Below are positions 1 through 12,800 of a stretch of DNA of 64,000 bases, in pieces. Both the position numbers and the translations under genes were made by a program. The DNA lies in assembly GCF_000002235.5 (NCBI RefSeq), contig NW_022145594.1, positions 16,990,501 through 17,054,500 on the forward strand. Reading direction: 5' to 3'. A model generated the notes under the pieces. The model searched no databases and was not told where the DNA came from. It saw nothing but the letters and a program-made list of their open reading frames with translations. How positions within the stretch are numbered: the stretch's first letter is position 1; the number at the start of each line of letters is the position of its first letter. This DNA comes from Strongylocentrotus purpuratus (lineage: Eukaryota > Echinodermata > Echinoidea > Camarodonta > Strongylocentrotidae).

Positions 1-597
1 ATAATAACCGAACAGCTCGAGTCGATATTCCTTTGCTATGAAATTCAATACAGCTTTACCATGTTTAGTGACACGAAATTAATGTAAGTCAAGTTATCTT
101 CATATTTTCTTTTGAACACCTAGATATGACAATGATCTGACTTATGTTTTCATTCTTGTAACATAGAAGTTATATTCTACATCATACAACATAGTATTTA
201 CCATATTATGCGTTTGCAACGGTTTATTCATGCATAACTTCCAACTACCTTTAAATCCTTTAAACGGTTAATGCTGAATAAAATAACTTTCCGCCATTTC
301 TTCAATTTCCTTTATAACATCTCAAAAACAATCATGATCTTTTCAAATATCAAACTACCCAAATTAAAAGTTAACAGTTTTGAAATCTAATATCTAACAT
401 TATTTCTCCAAAAACTAATCGCTACATTATTTTATTTACTTTTATTGTATTTTGAGTTATTATAGCTTTCCCTCGCCCTATAATTTTATTTTAGTTATTT
501 GTACACTTTGTACACTTTTCTACATTTGTTGCGGAATAATAAACTTATGAACTTATTTATGATTACTTTCAAGAAAGGGCAATCAGAAAATACGCAC

Positions 598-3238
598 CAC
601 TAGACCACTTCCAATTCCGACCTTCCTTGGCTCCTATCCAGAAATAGTTATCGAAAAAGTAACCATTTGCCTTTGGTAGATTGATTAAATCCCGTACATC
701 TTCTTGCATGGCCTCTGTCTTGATCATAGCCAGTTCACCTGAATTTTAATTTGAATTAGATTGAAAGTGGTAATTATTAAAACCATGGTCGCCTCAACGG
801 TGAATTACTTGGGATGTTCATCGTGCAAAGAAATAAAGTGTTAAATACCATTTGATAAACATTCATGTCATAGCCTTAGTGTAGCAACATAAGACTAGAG
901 GTACAAAAGGAGAGAAAGAGAGAGGGAGAGAGAATGTACAAAGAAAATACAGGAGGGGGTTAAAAAGTGCGAAAGAAAGAGAAACAAAGAGGGAAAAGAG
1001 ATATAATGAGATATGGAAAAATACTAAGGATTAGAAAGTCAGCGAGGAATAGAGGGATAGATTGAGGAAATGCGAGAGGAGGGATAATTTTACATAACCT
1101 CCTAAACTTGTTAGTTTTTTCTAAATTTAAGTTCAACAGAAAGTCATATATTAATTATCATATATTAAAATAATGAATTTGAACATTAGAACTTTAAAGA
1201 GATAGAGGGGAGAGAGAGAGAGGGGAAGAGACAGGGAGAGAGAGAGAGAGAGAGAGAGGGAGAAATAGAGAGAGGTGGGGAGGATGAGAGGGGAGAGGGG
1301 GACAGTGGGGGGGGGCAAAGAAAGAGAGAGAGAGAGGGGGCAAGAAAGAAAGACGGGAGGATATTGCAAGAGAGTGAAAAATATAACTAATGAGGAAGAT
1401 GCCGGGAGAAAACGAAAGAATGATGAGGATCGATAAAAATCGTGAATGAGAGTGATAAAGGGTGAATGAGCAAGGGGAGGATAAACAGTATGACCTAAAA
1501 TAGAGATGGCTCACCTGGAACAGTACTACCAAGATCCTGACAAGTGGCATTGGCATCATCCCATGTCATGGTATCTTGGACGAGCAACTGACTCGCCTTG
1601 ATGCAACTATGCTGCGATGTCATGACGTCATTGAGTTGAGGATCACACAATGTCCCGGAAACTATAAAAGTAAATGACCAAAAGAAAATCACGTTCATTT
1701 TCAATGTTTTGGAGAAATTATCATGGGTTTAAATGTATTGTTGGATTTAGAAACGTTATCGAATGACTAGAATTAATATAAATGATGTCTATTTCAAATA
1801 TGAAGAAATCCTTATATCGAAATTGTGCTTTTCAAAGGGGAAGTCCACTCTGATAGTCTTTCAATAGAAGCAGAGCAGTGAGGACAAATGATCGAAACAG
1901 GTCTGTGAATGTTTGAGCACAATCTATTAAAAGTTAGGAAGTTCTGAATTTATGAAGGTGCGATCAATTAAAGACAAATTGGCAACTCTGTGATGTATCT
2001 TCAATTGCTTTTATTACGTATATTCAATTAATATCAGTTTAAAGTGTACACTCTCCACTCCAGTGGGGAACATTCCAGTAATTGATTTCAGCCAGTCGCC
2101 TTTTTACGCGCATGCGCATGCAAATCAAATCACAAGGATTTTCACATCCTAGTACCGGGTACCAATTCAAAACGTGGGTGGAGAGTAGCGATGTAGACAA
2201 AATGCCTTGCTCATGGACACGATACTCTCCTTCAAGGACGTAATACTTTGGTCCAGGTGCCGCGCCTGGGTTCGCACCTACGACCCACGCTTTTTGCAGT
2301 AAAGTGATTAAACCATCGACTACGACAACAGAACAATAATAAAACATTTAAGAGATACTTCGACACGCTGGGGCTTCGTTCGCCCAAGACCCGTCAGGCC
2401 CACATGTGTTTTCAGCACTCCCAGTCAGCTGGTATCCGTCCTGGCAACTATAATCTATGGTGTCACCGTAGCTGTACTGGTCTGCCTCCACCGGGTTCAC
2501 TCCCCCGTACGCAGGTATGGGAGGCGACGGACAGGTTAAAACTGTAAAGAAATGAAGATGATGAATCGAAATATTGTAATGTAATAAATTTGGTCGCTTG
2601 GAAAAGTTTGTCTCATTTGCCTTTAATCTGCCTGGTTTCTATTTTTCAAGTGGAACCCCCCCCCCCCAAACAATGATTCAAGTCACTGACAGACCTTTGT
2701 TAAGAGAGTCATATAGGACACTGATTAGAGTATGTATACTAAGCATTAGGTTTCAGTATCAACAGGAAATATTGTAACTATAACTGACTATTTATATTGT
2801 GGTTAGGATTTGTTTGAAATTACAATTATAGATAAATTATCGAGTTCCACTCTTTTCTTCTATTCGCTATCTTTAGAAAAATCTAGGCTTCGCCTTTTTA
2901 TGTCTATTTTTTTTTTGTTATCTTTTGTCTCGCTTTCTCCCTCTATGTCTATCGATATGGTCCCTCACTTTGTTTTCTCTTTGTTTCTACATCCGAGCTC
3001 TACATGCTCTATCAGGCCCCATTTTGTTCTCTCTAAATGTCTCTCCCTCTTTCTCCTTCTCTTCTATTTCTTCATCTCTCCCATCTCTTTCTTTAGCTTT
3101 ATCTATATTTGTCTGTCCTTCTCTTCTATCTCTCTCTCTCTCTCTGTCTCTCCTTCTCCGCTATCTCTCCATCTCTTTCTTCCTATCTTTCTCTCTCTTT
3201 CTCTCTCCTTCTCTATCGCTCTCTCTCTCTCTCTCTCA

Positions 3239-3269
<31 letters not shown>

Positions 3270-4639
3270 CTCACCTTCGCAATTCGGTTGCTCTCCGGTC
3301 CACTGGCCATCCCCACCACAGACCCAGACTTTGACGTCAGAGGGTCCTTCCATGACGTAGTTCTCTTCACACCTCCACTGCAGGTACGTTCCAACCGGGT
3401 AGGTATGTGTAGACACAAGTACAACTGTGCAGTGTGGACACGTCTTTTCGGGAATACTACAGTCTGCCTGTACAAAACCTGGGGAAGAATATGTTCATTA
3501 TTTCGTTTGGAAATTTGTCTGATCATTTCTTCTTTTGTTGATGTTCAATTATACACACTACAAATGGCTCCACCAGTGATGATACCAAATGTGTTGCTAA
3601 CGTCATATTCCTGCATCGTCCAGTTTACTGGTCATAAACAACAGAGCCTGCGCATGAGGTTCACCGCGAAATCATTCAAGCAGCGGACTGAAGCAGGTCA
3701 AATTCAGGGTTGGGGGCTGAATATGTGATCACCACACCATAGCTTTATAGCACAAAATAGTTTGGAACCGGCAACATTGACAACTTGACAAGTCGAAAGG
3801 TATAAAGTCGGGTGGGTTGATACGACGGGGGGGGGGAGGACACACACCCCAAAAAACAACATACAATTATGAAGCATGATACTCGTAAAAAGATAATGGA
3901 ATATATTTTTTTAAATATGAAAAAATGAATGAATGAAAAAAATAAATGTTAGTAAATAACTTAATAGATTAAAGCTTATCTGCCATAGTTTACAGGAGGG
4001 ATTAGAGCGCCCTGCAAGGTCACTGGACAGGTGGTTATCTCATCAACTCAGCTCTCAGTTAACATAAGAAAAAGAGGATCATGGGGGACCAATGGTCACC
4101 GATTAGGCATTGTTTGTTGTAAGAGGGCGCAAGTAGCTACGAGTAGTGCAGTGGGCCTTTAAACAAAAACTAATTAAAGAACAATTTTTTTCGAGAAATG
4201 TTTTTGTTTCTCAAAATCCAAAAATTATTTTGAAATGATTAGTAGTTGAATGCTAAATTTCACCTATTGCCAGAGCTCACAAAATTACATTGTTTCGTTA
4301 TAATTCTGCTTGATAAATTGTGTTATTATTCAGTGATTGATAATATCCACCCAAACCCCTCAACAAAGAAGGAAACAAAATTTAAAAGGTGTGGGTGTTT
4401 GCTTATGACTCATATTTTGAACGAGATCTCTGGTTCGATGAAGGTTCACCAATAAGGTTATGGCAATCAATTTTTCTATATATCATTCTAGTAACTTCCA
4501 ATCTATGTTTCCATATCGATATTTTACTCTCTCTATATATATTCATATTACCTCTATTTTTTGGACTGTTTGATTGTCCAATAGTGCACTTTCTGTATTA
4601 AACTTGATCCCAATCTCTCAATTAATTCACCCCCTCTCA

Positions 4640-4675
<36 letters not shown>

Positions 4676-6640
4676 ATGAAATATACTCCATGTGTATTAC
4701 AATTCATATTTCCTTCCTTCCTACCGGAGTGTTGGCTCAGTCAGTAGAGCGTCCGCCTTACAACCGGGAGGTCGTGGGTTCGAACCCCGGCCGCGTCATA
4801 CCAAAAGACGATAAAAGATGGGAGTTGTTGCTACCTTGTTTGGCGTTCAACAATAAGGGATAGATCAACGTCGATCTGGCGCTGCTCAGTGGCTGCCGGG
4901 CTCACGATCAATTGGGCAAAAAGAATTTCCGTTTCGGTTTAATAAAATTTGGAGTGGTCTATTAGGCTATTATTATTATTATTATTATTATTATTCATTT
5001 GGTGTATAGGTTTTAAAAGAAGGTTCGTTGATTTTAAAAACTAACTTTACTGTCATTATTGCAAAGGTGAAACTTTGATCGGACAGAAATGCTTGAAAAT
5101 ATTCGAAGTAAGGATTATTATTAATTACAAAGCACTTAAATACAGCCCCGGCATAGCATCTGAAGCGCTCTCCGAATGCTGCTGAGATGTGTGACGTCAC
5201 ATGTTGAACATGACTTGCACAAGCAGACGATGTCCCATGACATCTCACGCATTTTCATGGCCTGTTTTGTCATCTTCTCTTCAATTATTTCTTTTACTTC
5301 ACTACCGTCAGGCTAAGTGTTTAATCTATTGTCTCACCCTAAACCCCGCGCATGGTATTATTTTGATGAAAAATGCAACGATAAAAAAAAAATGAAAGAA
5401 TCCTTCGCGTGTAAACAAAATAAGACGCCATTGTATTTTCAGCTGCATATATCGCGGTATGTTCGTCGTTTTAAGGGGGAACAAATGCCGTCCATGCTTT
5501 CATTCAGGATTTTTTTTTCGATTTGAAAGTGTGTTTTCTTTGATTGTTAATTAACCCCTATCCTGTGTATTTACAAACAAAAGAATTTAGCTATCAGAAT
5601 CGGTTTCATATCCCTTTTTGAATGGTGTAAAATGACATCACATTCATATACATCAAACATATTATAATTTGAGAAATAATAGCATTGCACTTATGTTTAG
5701 TCTTTATGGGATGTCGTCTGCTTGGGCAGAATTGGTTCATATTGTAACGTCATTTAAACTTCTTTATTTTTCTAGCGAATCTGACGTATATCCTAGATGC
5801 TATTGATGTGGTTTTATTTGTATTTTTATAAATCGCCCAATATGTAGATGACGTAAAACTTGTACGATGGCCATCTGTTAGCTTACCAGGTTCTAGTCAT
5901 ACATTAGTTGACATATTTGTGATTTTCTTTAAACGGGCACTTTAAAGCAAAGCATTTGCTATGATTTTTTTAGTTCTGTGTTATCATAGCTAATGAGATT
6001 CCACATTGCGTGTGGGAACATGCCCTTGAATGATTATGAGTCATAACAGTTGATTGATATTACAACATAAAACAACCAATATTGATTTCCTAAATATTTA
6101 CTTAACGTCGGCACATCCGTAGTATTTACCAGACTTTGGCATTATTTGTATTGTTTAACTTTAAACAAACTTTATTTTTCCTCTCTTTGTCTCTGTCTCT
6201 CACTCTTTCTTTCTCTCCTCCCACTCTATTTTTCCCCTCTCTCTAATTTAGATATATAGAAGGATTATTATTTTATTCGTATTTAATTTTATACGTGTAT
6301 ATTTTGGCGAAAATTTATGATAACGCTCTCACTGAAATGTCTGGTATAATTGAAAAACGATTTGATCCTCCGCTCTCACAGGAATATTATACACGATCTG
6401 TATATATCATTTTTAAGAAACTCTTAACAGTTATACTTCGGCAATTAAAATCAAACGGTTGAGAAAGTTAATACCCCCTTCAATAAGTAAGAAAAAAGTG
6501 TTTTTTTGCCTTCTGTGGGGCAAATAACGAATCGACAATTATGAAAAATGTTTAAGAAATTGAAATTATGACGTTATCTTACCTGCCACACCCATCACAA
6601 CTATATAACATGCCAGTAGTATATCCATCGGAAACCTCAT
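598..6640 (-). CDS. Secreted sushi-sushi-C-type lectin protein, 5' part of gene (runs off left edge)
   Basis: Exons in transcription order are 6640-6583, 3478-3275, 2541-2359, 1661-1515 and 738-598. All have consensus AG/GT borders and every junction is phase 1, the usual arrangement for shuffled extracellular domains. Exon 1 begins with an ATG in a CACCATG context and encodes a 19-residue signal peptide (MRFPMDILLACYIVVMGVA). Exons 2 and 3 each encode one sushi/CCP domain with the four framework cysteines (for example WRCEENY...VWVC...PNC and DYSCQDGY...NTCGPDGSW). The first also has an extra TCPHC pair. Exons 4 and 5 encode the first half of a C-type lectin domain (TWDDANATCQDLGS, GELAMIKT, FWIGAKE, WKWSSG). 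About 244 residues are in the window; the rest of the lectin domain and the stop lie left of position 598. The family is known for secreted or surface glycan recognition, often in innate immunity; ligand and cell type are not visible. A Met at 1704 could start a separate lectin transcript, but the acceptor at 1661 fits better. Confidence 0.82.
901..1375. repeat. GA-rich microsatellite tract in lectin-gene intron
   Basis: Purine-rich (GA)n and (GAGG)n runs with interruptions lie between lectin exons 4 and 5. Long open frames across it on the minus strand are serine/leucine low-complexity artefacts. Confidence 0.8.
2045..2330 (-). mobile_element. tRNA-derived SINE, family A, next to a lectin-gene splice donor
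   Basis: Read on the minus strand it has a degenerate tRNA-like head with a B-box-like GGTGCGAACCC near 2267. A GGGTACCCGGTA-type body segment follows, and then the core CCCACTGGAGTGGAGA near 2060. The same core recurs at 10270, 27650, 35540, 36395 and 49380. Its 5' end is only about 30 bp downstream of the lectin exon 3 donor (2358). Confidence 0.65.
3112..3270. repeat. CT microsatellite at the 3' edge of a sushi exon
   Basis: (CT)n with TTTCT interruptions ends four bases from the donor site of lectin exon 2 (3275/3274). The intron therefore starts gtgagaagagagag. Confidence 0.85.
3978..4165. mobile_element. MITE family C copy, in lectin intron 1
   Basis: The segment with GGTCACTGGACAGGTGGTTATCTC, CCAATGGTCACC and GAGGGCGCAAGTAGCTAC is repeated with about 80% identity at 7575-7742, and in reverse at 31424-31737. 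The 3' end is GGGCCTTTAA, like the TTAA ends of the other MITE families here. Confidence 0.6.
4733..4996 (+). mobile_element. tRNA-derived SINE with (ATT)n tail, in lectin intron 1
   Basis: The head has an A box (TTGGCTCAGTCAGTAGAGC) and a perfect B box (GGTTCGAACCC). A body unrelated to tRNA follows, ending in TATTATTATTATT at 4970-4994. The acceptor-stem halves do not pair and a long body follows, so this is a SINE rather than a tRNA gene. Confidence 0.8.
4997..6582. other. Remaining part of lectin intron 1, no gene seen
   Basis: AT-rich sequence with a short CT tract near 6180-6245. No splice-bordered frame and no recognisable element was found on either strand. Confidence 0.5.
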
Positions 6641-7574
6641 GGTGATGGCGTTAATCTGACACTTAGAGATCACCAATAACAACTTTCAGCCTCCAGGCAT
6701 GGATGTATCTACTCCGAGGCCTATGGGTTGTCGGTGACACGGATGAAGTTATGGATGATTCCGTTGAGGTATTCTTTCATAAGTCACCAACTTGAAATCA
6801 TTTAGTTCCTTAAATCAAATAATCGTGAATTTGTAAAAAAAAAAAAATGGCGGCTCTTAGTGCAATGCTAAAAGTACTGATTCATTGCAAACACAAATAT
6901 GACAATAGAGTAAAGTTGTCCAACATCTCAGCGACGATGCCTTTTCCCTAATAATATGAAATGTTTCAAAATATGTTTGCAGCCTCTTTCAGTTGTTGTC
7001 TGAATTGGTCTTACAGCATGTACCTTTGTTGTGATGGAATATTTTGCAGCATTGCTGAGCACTTGAGCGTGCCGAATTATCTGATGTATATAAATAAATA
7101 TTTACTGATGTGGTCAAGAGATCACGCACGCGATGGTGGTTAAATGGAGGTTTTTGCGAAGGTCTGTTTTATTGTAAAAAGTCCTGTTCTGAATTTCACG
7201 CCGCCATTGATCGTTGACTATGCATGAAAATGGTTATCATGATTCTCAAATAGGTATTTTTTCTGTTCCGGTTCCGTGGGCCTTGTACTAGTAAACAAAA
7301 ATGATAGCTTTGTCAAAAAATCTCCAAATCAATTACAGTGACTCCAAGGTAACGTCCCGTGGGGCCCAGGTAACGTACATAATTATATAATCATGTGCAA
7401 AGCAAAATGAACCATTAATTTGCACGGTTAAAATAAACGGCTGAAATTCATTTTTTAGGAAAACTGCGATTGAATAGCTTACTAGAAATTGAACCCAGTT
7501 ACTCAATGAGCCGTGGGAGATGGACGCGTGTGTATGGGATGTCATAAAAATCTATCTGAACTAGTTTAGCCAGG

Positions 7575-7742
7575 AAGAATTAGACCTTCCTGCAGGGTCA
7601 CTGACAGATGGTTATCTCATCAAATCAGATCTCAATTAACAATAAAGAAAAGGGGACCATGGTGAACCAATGGTCACCAATTAGGCATTGTTTGCTATAT
7701 AGAGGGCGCAAGTAGCTATAAGTATTGCAGTGGGGATTTAAG
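7575..7742. mobile_element. MITE family C, second copy
   Basis: Same order of blocks as 3978-4165: a CTTCCTGCAGGGTCACTG-like start, GGTTATCTCATCAA, ACCAATGGTCACCAATTAGG and GAGGGCGCAAGTAGCTA. It lies between the lectin and P450 genes. Confidence 0.6.
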
Positions 7743-7845
7743 TACTTACATGCAGGGGGAGAGGCAAGCGCAAAACATTTCTATAAGTAGAATTTGTCCA
7801 GCCCCGGGGTCCAGCCATTATGAATAAAGTTGCACGCAAGGTATC

Positions 7846-7986
7846 ATTAGGAACTTTTAGATTTGCACGTCGACATAGTGAACTGTGACGTCCTTTTTAG
7901 GGTCTGCCGGCACTACCAGTGCCTTTTAAGGACATCACACGTAGCAGTACACTATGTCGGCCTGCAAATCTAAAAGTCCCTATTAG
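7846..7986. mobile_element. Palindromic MITE, copy 1
   Basis: Ends ATTAGGAACTTTTAGATTTGC and GCAAATCTAAAAGTCCCTAT are inverted repeats. The whole ~140 bp can fold as an imperfect hairpin (CGACATAGTG pairs with CACTATGTCG). Confidence 0.7.
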
Positions 7987-8059
7987 CTGGAGGAGGATTG
8001 CGCCACTGATTCACAGTGCTTTTGACGCCCCATGTAAGAGGAATGATCAGACTTGATTT

Positions 8060-8170
8060 AATAGGGACTTTTAGATTTGCGTGGACATGGACGTGTGACT
8101 TCCTTTTAAGGCACTGGCAGTCACACGTTGCAGTCCACGTTCTCGTCGTGCAAATCGAAAAGTCCCTATT
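8060..8170. mobile_element. Palindromic MITE, copy 2
   Basis: Same family as 7846-7986: AATAGGGACTTTTAGATTTG at the left and CAAATCGAAAAGTCCCTATT at the right. The inside is a ~110-bp hairpin, 74 bp from copy 1. Confidence 0.7.
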
Positions 8171-8243
8171 GAGTGGACGAGAACGGCGTTAACGTCCACT
8201 AATCATGCGTGTCTTTGGCAAGCCGTTTTAACATTATATTCCT

Positions 8244-8387
8244 ATTTCTTGATATCAAGAATTCAATTCTGGAAAGCAAGAATTACAATTTCTTTACAAC
8301 AGAAAATCATCCTTGATATCAAGAATAACCATTGCTTTACAACAGAAAATCCTTTCTTGATATCAAGAATCCAATTCTTGATATCTC
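8244..8387. repeat. Interspersed 16-bp palindromes TTCTTGATATCAAGAA
   Basis: The perfect palindrome TTCTTGATATCAAGAA occurs at 8247 and 8356 with a partial copy at 8312, and a half copy closes the array. CTTTACAACAGAAAATC blocks separate them. Confidence 0.75.
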
Positions 8388-8609
8388 TCTCCATATAACA
8401 GACGTTTTATCCACATTATGCGCTGTATTTTAACAGACTTTTTAAAGTTAATCATTCTTAATCCTCGAAAGTCATAATCCTGATACATTATTGCCCGTTT
8501 AAATTTAAATGAAATTTGTGCAGACACACAAACACACACAGGCAAACACGCACACACACATCCTTCAACTCATTGGTATTACATAAACAGGTCTCGCATT
8601 TCTCTATCA

Positions 8610-8998
8610 TTAAAGATAAACTTGAGTTCTGGTAATGCGATTGCATTGTGAAAGAAAAGGTGTGGAATGGATCAGAAAAGTTGATCATATAACATGTAAG
8701 TATTGGTGTGTAATGCAAGGTTCTGGAGTCATCAAAATCATCATAAATTGGCAGAGTCGTGGTAAAGTAACAATCACTTACACAGAAAGATGTACATGGG
8801 ACAACACACATGGTGTCGGGGCTAGTACTACCCTGATTTCGTTATCTTTCTATGCTCATTACTCAGCCAGTATACATTTTCTTCCAAAATTGTTTGGCAT
8901 ATGACATTTATTTGTAATCTTGAACATTCAGTGTAAGTTTCGTTAGATTCTGTGAGAATTCATTTTCTTTTTTTACCAGAACTCAAGTTTATCTTGAA
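8610..8998. mobile_element. TTAA-type MITE, family M1
   Basis: Inverted ends TTAAAGATAAACTTGAGTTC and GAACTCAAGTTTATCTTGA flank a body with GATTGCATTGTGAAAGAAA. This body is shared with 39122-39514, 40514-40889 and 62146-62547. Confidence 0.65.
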
Positions 8999-9893
8999 CC
9001 TTCATGTCCTTGGTTATCTGATTCCCAAATCATTTCCAATGACAAAATACTTACCGCTACATGTTTCTACTAGACACTAGTCTGGGGAATAGGGTCGAAC
9101 AAAACCCAAAGGTACATACACGCGCACCCACACGCACACACATTTATATACAGAAAAACTTAATGATTTCATTAAAAGCTGAAAGTATAGGTGGTAGATA
9201 TATGCCATACCTTTCCATTTATTCAGATCATTATATATATATATTTGAAGCATTTTATTTTTCATTATGGGGAGAGATATTCTTTTTGATAATACGCACT
9301 AGGTTCAATGAAACTGAACGACCGTTGGCAAAAGTTCATACATACTTCACCGTTTTATCCTTGAAATACCCAATGGAACAATGTGACTGACAGATAAAAA
9401 CGTACCTTAAACATTTTGCATTTGTAGTTGTTGCTGCTGTTCTATTTTTAAGGTTTGTTTGTTTGTTTCGAGTTTGCTGTTCTGTACGGGCAATGCTCGT
9501 TCTTGCATTCATTTTATTGTTCAAACCCCAAAGCTTGGTTGATTTTCTCTTCATGCATTTCTGTTATAAAGGTTGAACTTTCCATGATCTCTTCTCCATA
9601 AGATTGTTATTGAATAAATCTTAGATCTACCCTGACAAAAAGCGTAGGGTACATGTTCCACAGGGGAAATCGTTGGGCTGACACCCATGCTGGTTATACT
9701 TACTTTCCATTTGTATAAGCCAGCAAAAAATGACACCTTATAATGATATGATAGATTTGTTATTTGGTCGTCAAGAAACAATTACAAGTACCTCGTTGCA
9801 AGACTATGAGCTGAAAGTTTCCTAACATTGGAACTTCAACAGGTCGCAGCTATCCCCCCCCCCTCCCACCACCCCCGCCTCCTCCTTACAGGC

Positions 9894-12800
9894 CTATATC
9901 TTTGTCTCTCGTGGGATGGCGCAGGTGACGTAGGGTACGGTGTTCCTGGTGCCCCCCAGGACTCCGGCGAAAGACAGCGGTGGGGTATGGTCTGGTTTCT
10001 TGAAGGTGAATCTTTGCAGGAGACTCGTGAAACCAAGGTAGGTTTCCATCCTGGCTAGCTGCTCACCCAGACACATGCGACGGCCTGTATAAGAATAAAT
10101 TACAAATTGATGGATATCAAAATTATGCCATACTAATAACAATGATAATGACGATGATGATGATAATCATTATAGCGCTTAGTACATCAACGAAGTCTCG
10201 AAGAGCTAAATATATATCATTGCCCCAGTCATCGTATTCAGGTTTTCCCGCACACAAGGGCTGCCCATTCTCCACTCCCTGTGGAGTACTCCAGCCAGGC
10301 GCCAATTTACAGGTGCTCGAAATGCTGTGCAACCTACGATGACCTACCGGGTACCCATTTAACACCTTGGAGAAGAGTGGCAAATGTTTATAAATGTCTT
10401 GGCAAAGGAAATAAGCCTGGGCTGGGACTCTTAACCCCTTAAACCTTGAATTGTGGGTGAAGCGAATTAACCGCTATCCCACGACACCTCCACAAATTAT
10501 CTTACGGACATTTATGGTTACCGTTATCAATATATTAGCTACTATAATGAGAGAGTGAGAGAGAGGTAGAGAAAAGGAAAGAAGGGAGCAACGAGAGGTG
10601 TACGAGGAGAAAGTGAAAGAGAGAAAATTGCAGTTAAGCTATCGATGTTTTAGGGCGATGTCACATGACTTATATCACATTCAATCGGTACTTACCGCTG
10701 CTAAAAAATATCAATTCCTCTCTCTTGATGAACTCTCCGTCTTTACTGAGAAATCTTTCAGGTCTGAAGTCGTTAGTATCTCCCCACAAGTCCTCTCGGT
10801 TCAGAACCTTGTAGAGGTTGGATAGTATGGTGGCGCCCTTGGGGATTGTGTAGCCTCTCACCTGTGTGTCAGCAGCTGCTACGTGGGGAACGCCTAGCGC
10901 GAGTACAGCGCCCTTGCGTTGGACCTGGTAGAAAAGTGTTAATACTATGGTAGATCACTTACAAGTAAGAGGTTCATCTGATGGTTGATTTACCTTGATA
11001 ATTTGCTCTTTCTTCACAAACTTAAGTAGAAATATTGCTTGCTTTGGTAAACTTTCATTTGCGTGCTACAATCTTCTTCAGACCTATGTCGTAGCTGGTC
11101 ATGTTGCAGATGCAGTACAAGAGCCTTTGATTATGCATGCCAAACCGGTTCGCGTTAGGCACAATTTGGTGATCTCTTGCATTTTTTTTTCAATCTTGAA
11201 ATGATTTGTCAACGATTTGTTATATATATATATATATATATATATTTTGTTAATAGTATATGTGTATATTGTATATTACTTTTCATTATGTCGAAAAATG
11301 CAGAAACAAAATCGAACAACCAATCAAATTTGGCGAATGCTGTTTTGTTGATAGAGCACAAAACAGAAGATATTCGCCATGTGGTGCCCAATTTAGCCAA
11401 ACTTTGTGTATAGATGGCGCTGTGCAGCACGACGAAATGGTGCAGTAGGAACTTAAAAACAGCCCATGCTTTGACACAATGTCTCAAGATGTTCTCAAAT
11501 AAATTCTCAAATATCCAAAATTGAAAAAGGCCTATCTAAACCATACAGTATTACCATATTAAATAGAACAAATGAATTATACAATGTACGAACATTGATA
11601 AGTATTTATATACTAAACAAAATATGTTTACGGATTATATTTGAGTTTAAGAATAAGACAAAACGTTATATATTGCTTGATTTAACTGAGAGGAAGAAAA
11701 AAAGGGCATCTCCGATTATGGTTATGGCTGTCTGGGGTTGGTATTGCGGGTAGAATTGTACGATTGAAATTTACCTCCATCAATACAGCACTCGTGTATG
11801 GGAGATTCTTGCGATCGTCGAGCTTCGGGAGGCGATGTCGTCCGACCACCTGATCAAGTTCGGTCTGAACACGTGACTGGATGTCCGGATGTGCCATCAT
11901 GAAGAGAATAGACCAATTGAGCGTGTTTGTTGTCGTGTCGGTCCCGGCAAAGAACAGGTCTTTGATAGCCGCTTCTAGGTTGGCCTGGCTAAATGATGAA
12001 TCTGTTCCCTGGGTCGATAAGACAGCATATGCAGCTTTAAGGAAGTGAGGTTACATTATGTTTTCGTCTGGATTGGCAAGAATGCTGTCATTATGAATAG
12101 AATAAATATCAGGGTAGATGTTTAAAAGCGTATGTATTATATTTCGTCGCGGTGAAAGTTTTGTTTTAGACCTATCAAATTGAAACCAATGACGTAGGCA
12201 TATCCCATTTAAAAGTCTTATGACAGGGGTTGACAAACATTCTTTTTACTTCTTTTAAGGCGGCATTTAAGTGACATAAGACTGCGATGCGTCAAAAACG
12301 TAAAGACAATATCTAACATGATTTATTAATGGAGAGTTCAAATAATACGTTAAACCATTGGTGAATGGGCTCAATGCCTTTAAAAGCATCGTTTAACAAT
12401 GTTAAATCTGAGATACACGGCCCTACGTGTTATCAATGTCTGTGATATGGTATAATATTGATGCCCTAAACAAAGTCGCGCTTCAAAATGATTAAGAAGT
12501 GCCTCAAAAAATTAAAAATCTTTGAGGGACCGGTTTTACCATACTCGTTTTATCTCAATAGACTGTAGTGTTATGAAAACCGTTAGGAAAACGCAAAATT
12601 TGGTTTCGATTTCAAATCACAAATATCTTGATAATCAAACAGCCGATCGGGTTGTAAAAGTCATGTGGTTCCTGACTGACCTAAAGGTTTATAATTATCA
12701 TTGCAGCAAGAGCTAAATCCAGGATTTTGTTTCAGATAACAAGTTGGGCCATGCATCTCAGATTTGTCATTGTTAAACACAATCGCAATCGTATCCGGAC

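Noticed and set aside
2810-3728. Long plus-strand frames of 174 and 267 codons
   Set aside because: Ser/Leu-rich translations of the CT microsatellite, antisense to the lectin sushi exon.
4733-4806. tRNA gene
   Set aside because: A and B boxes are good, but the acceptor stem does not pair and a SINE body with an ATT tail follows. The same reasoning applies at 36186, 50220, 52285 and 61786.
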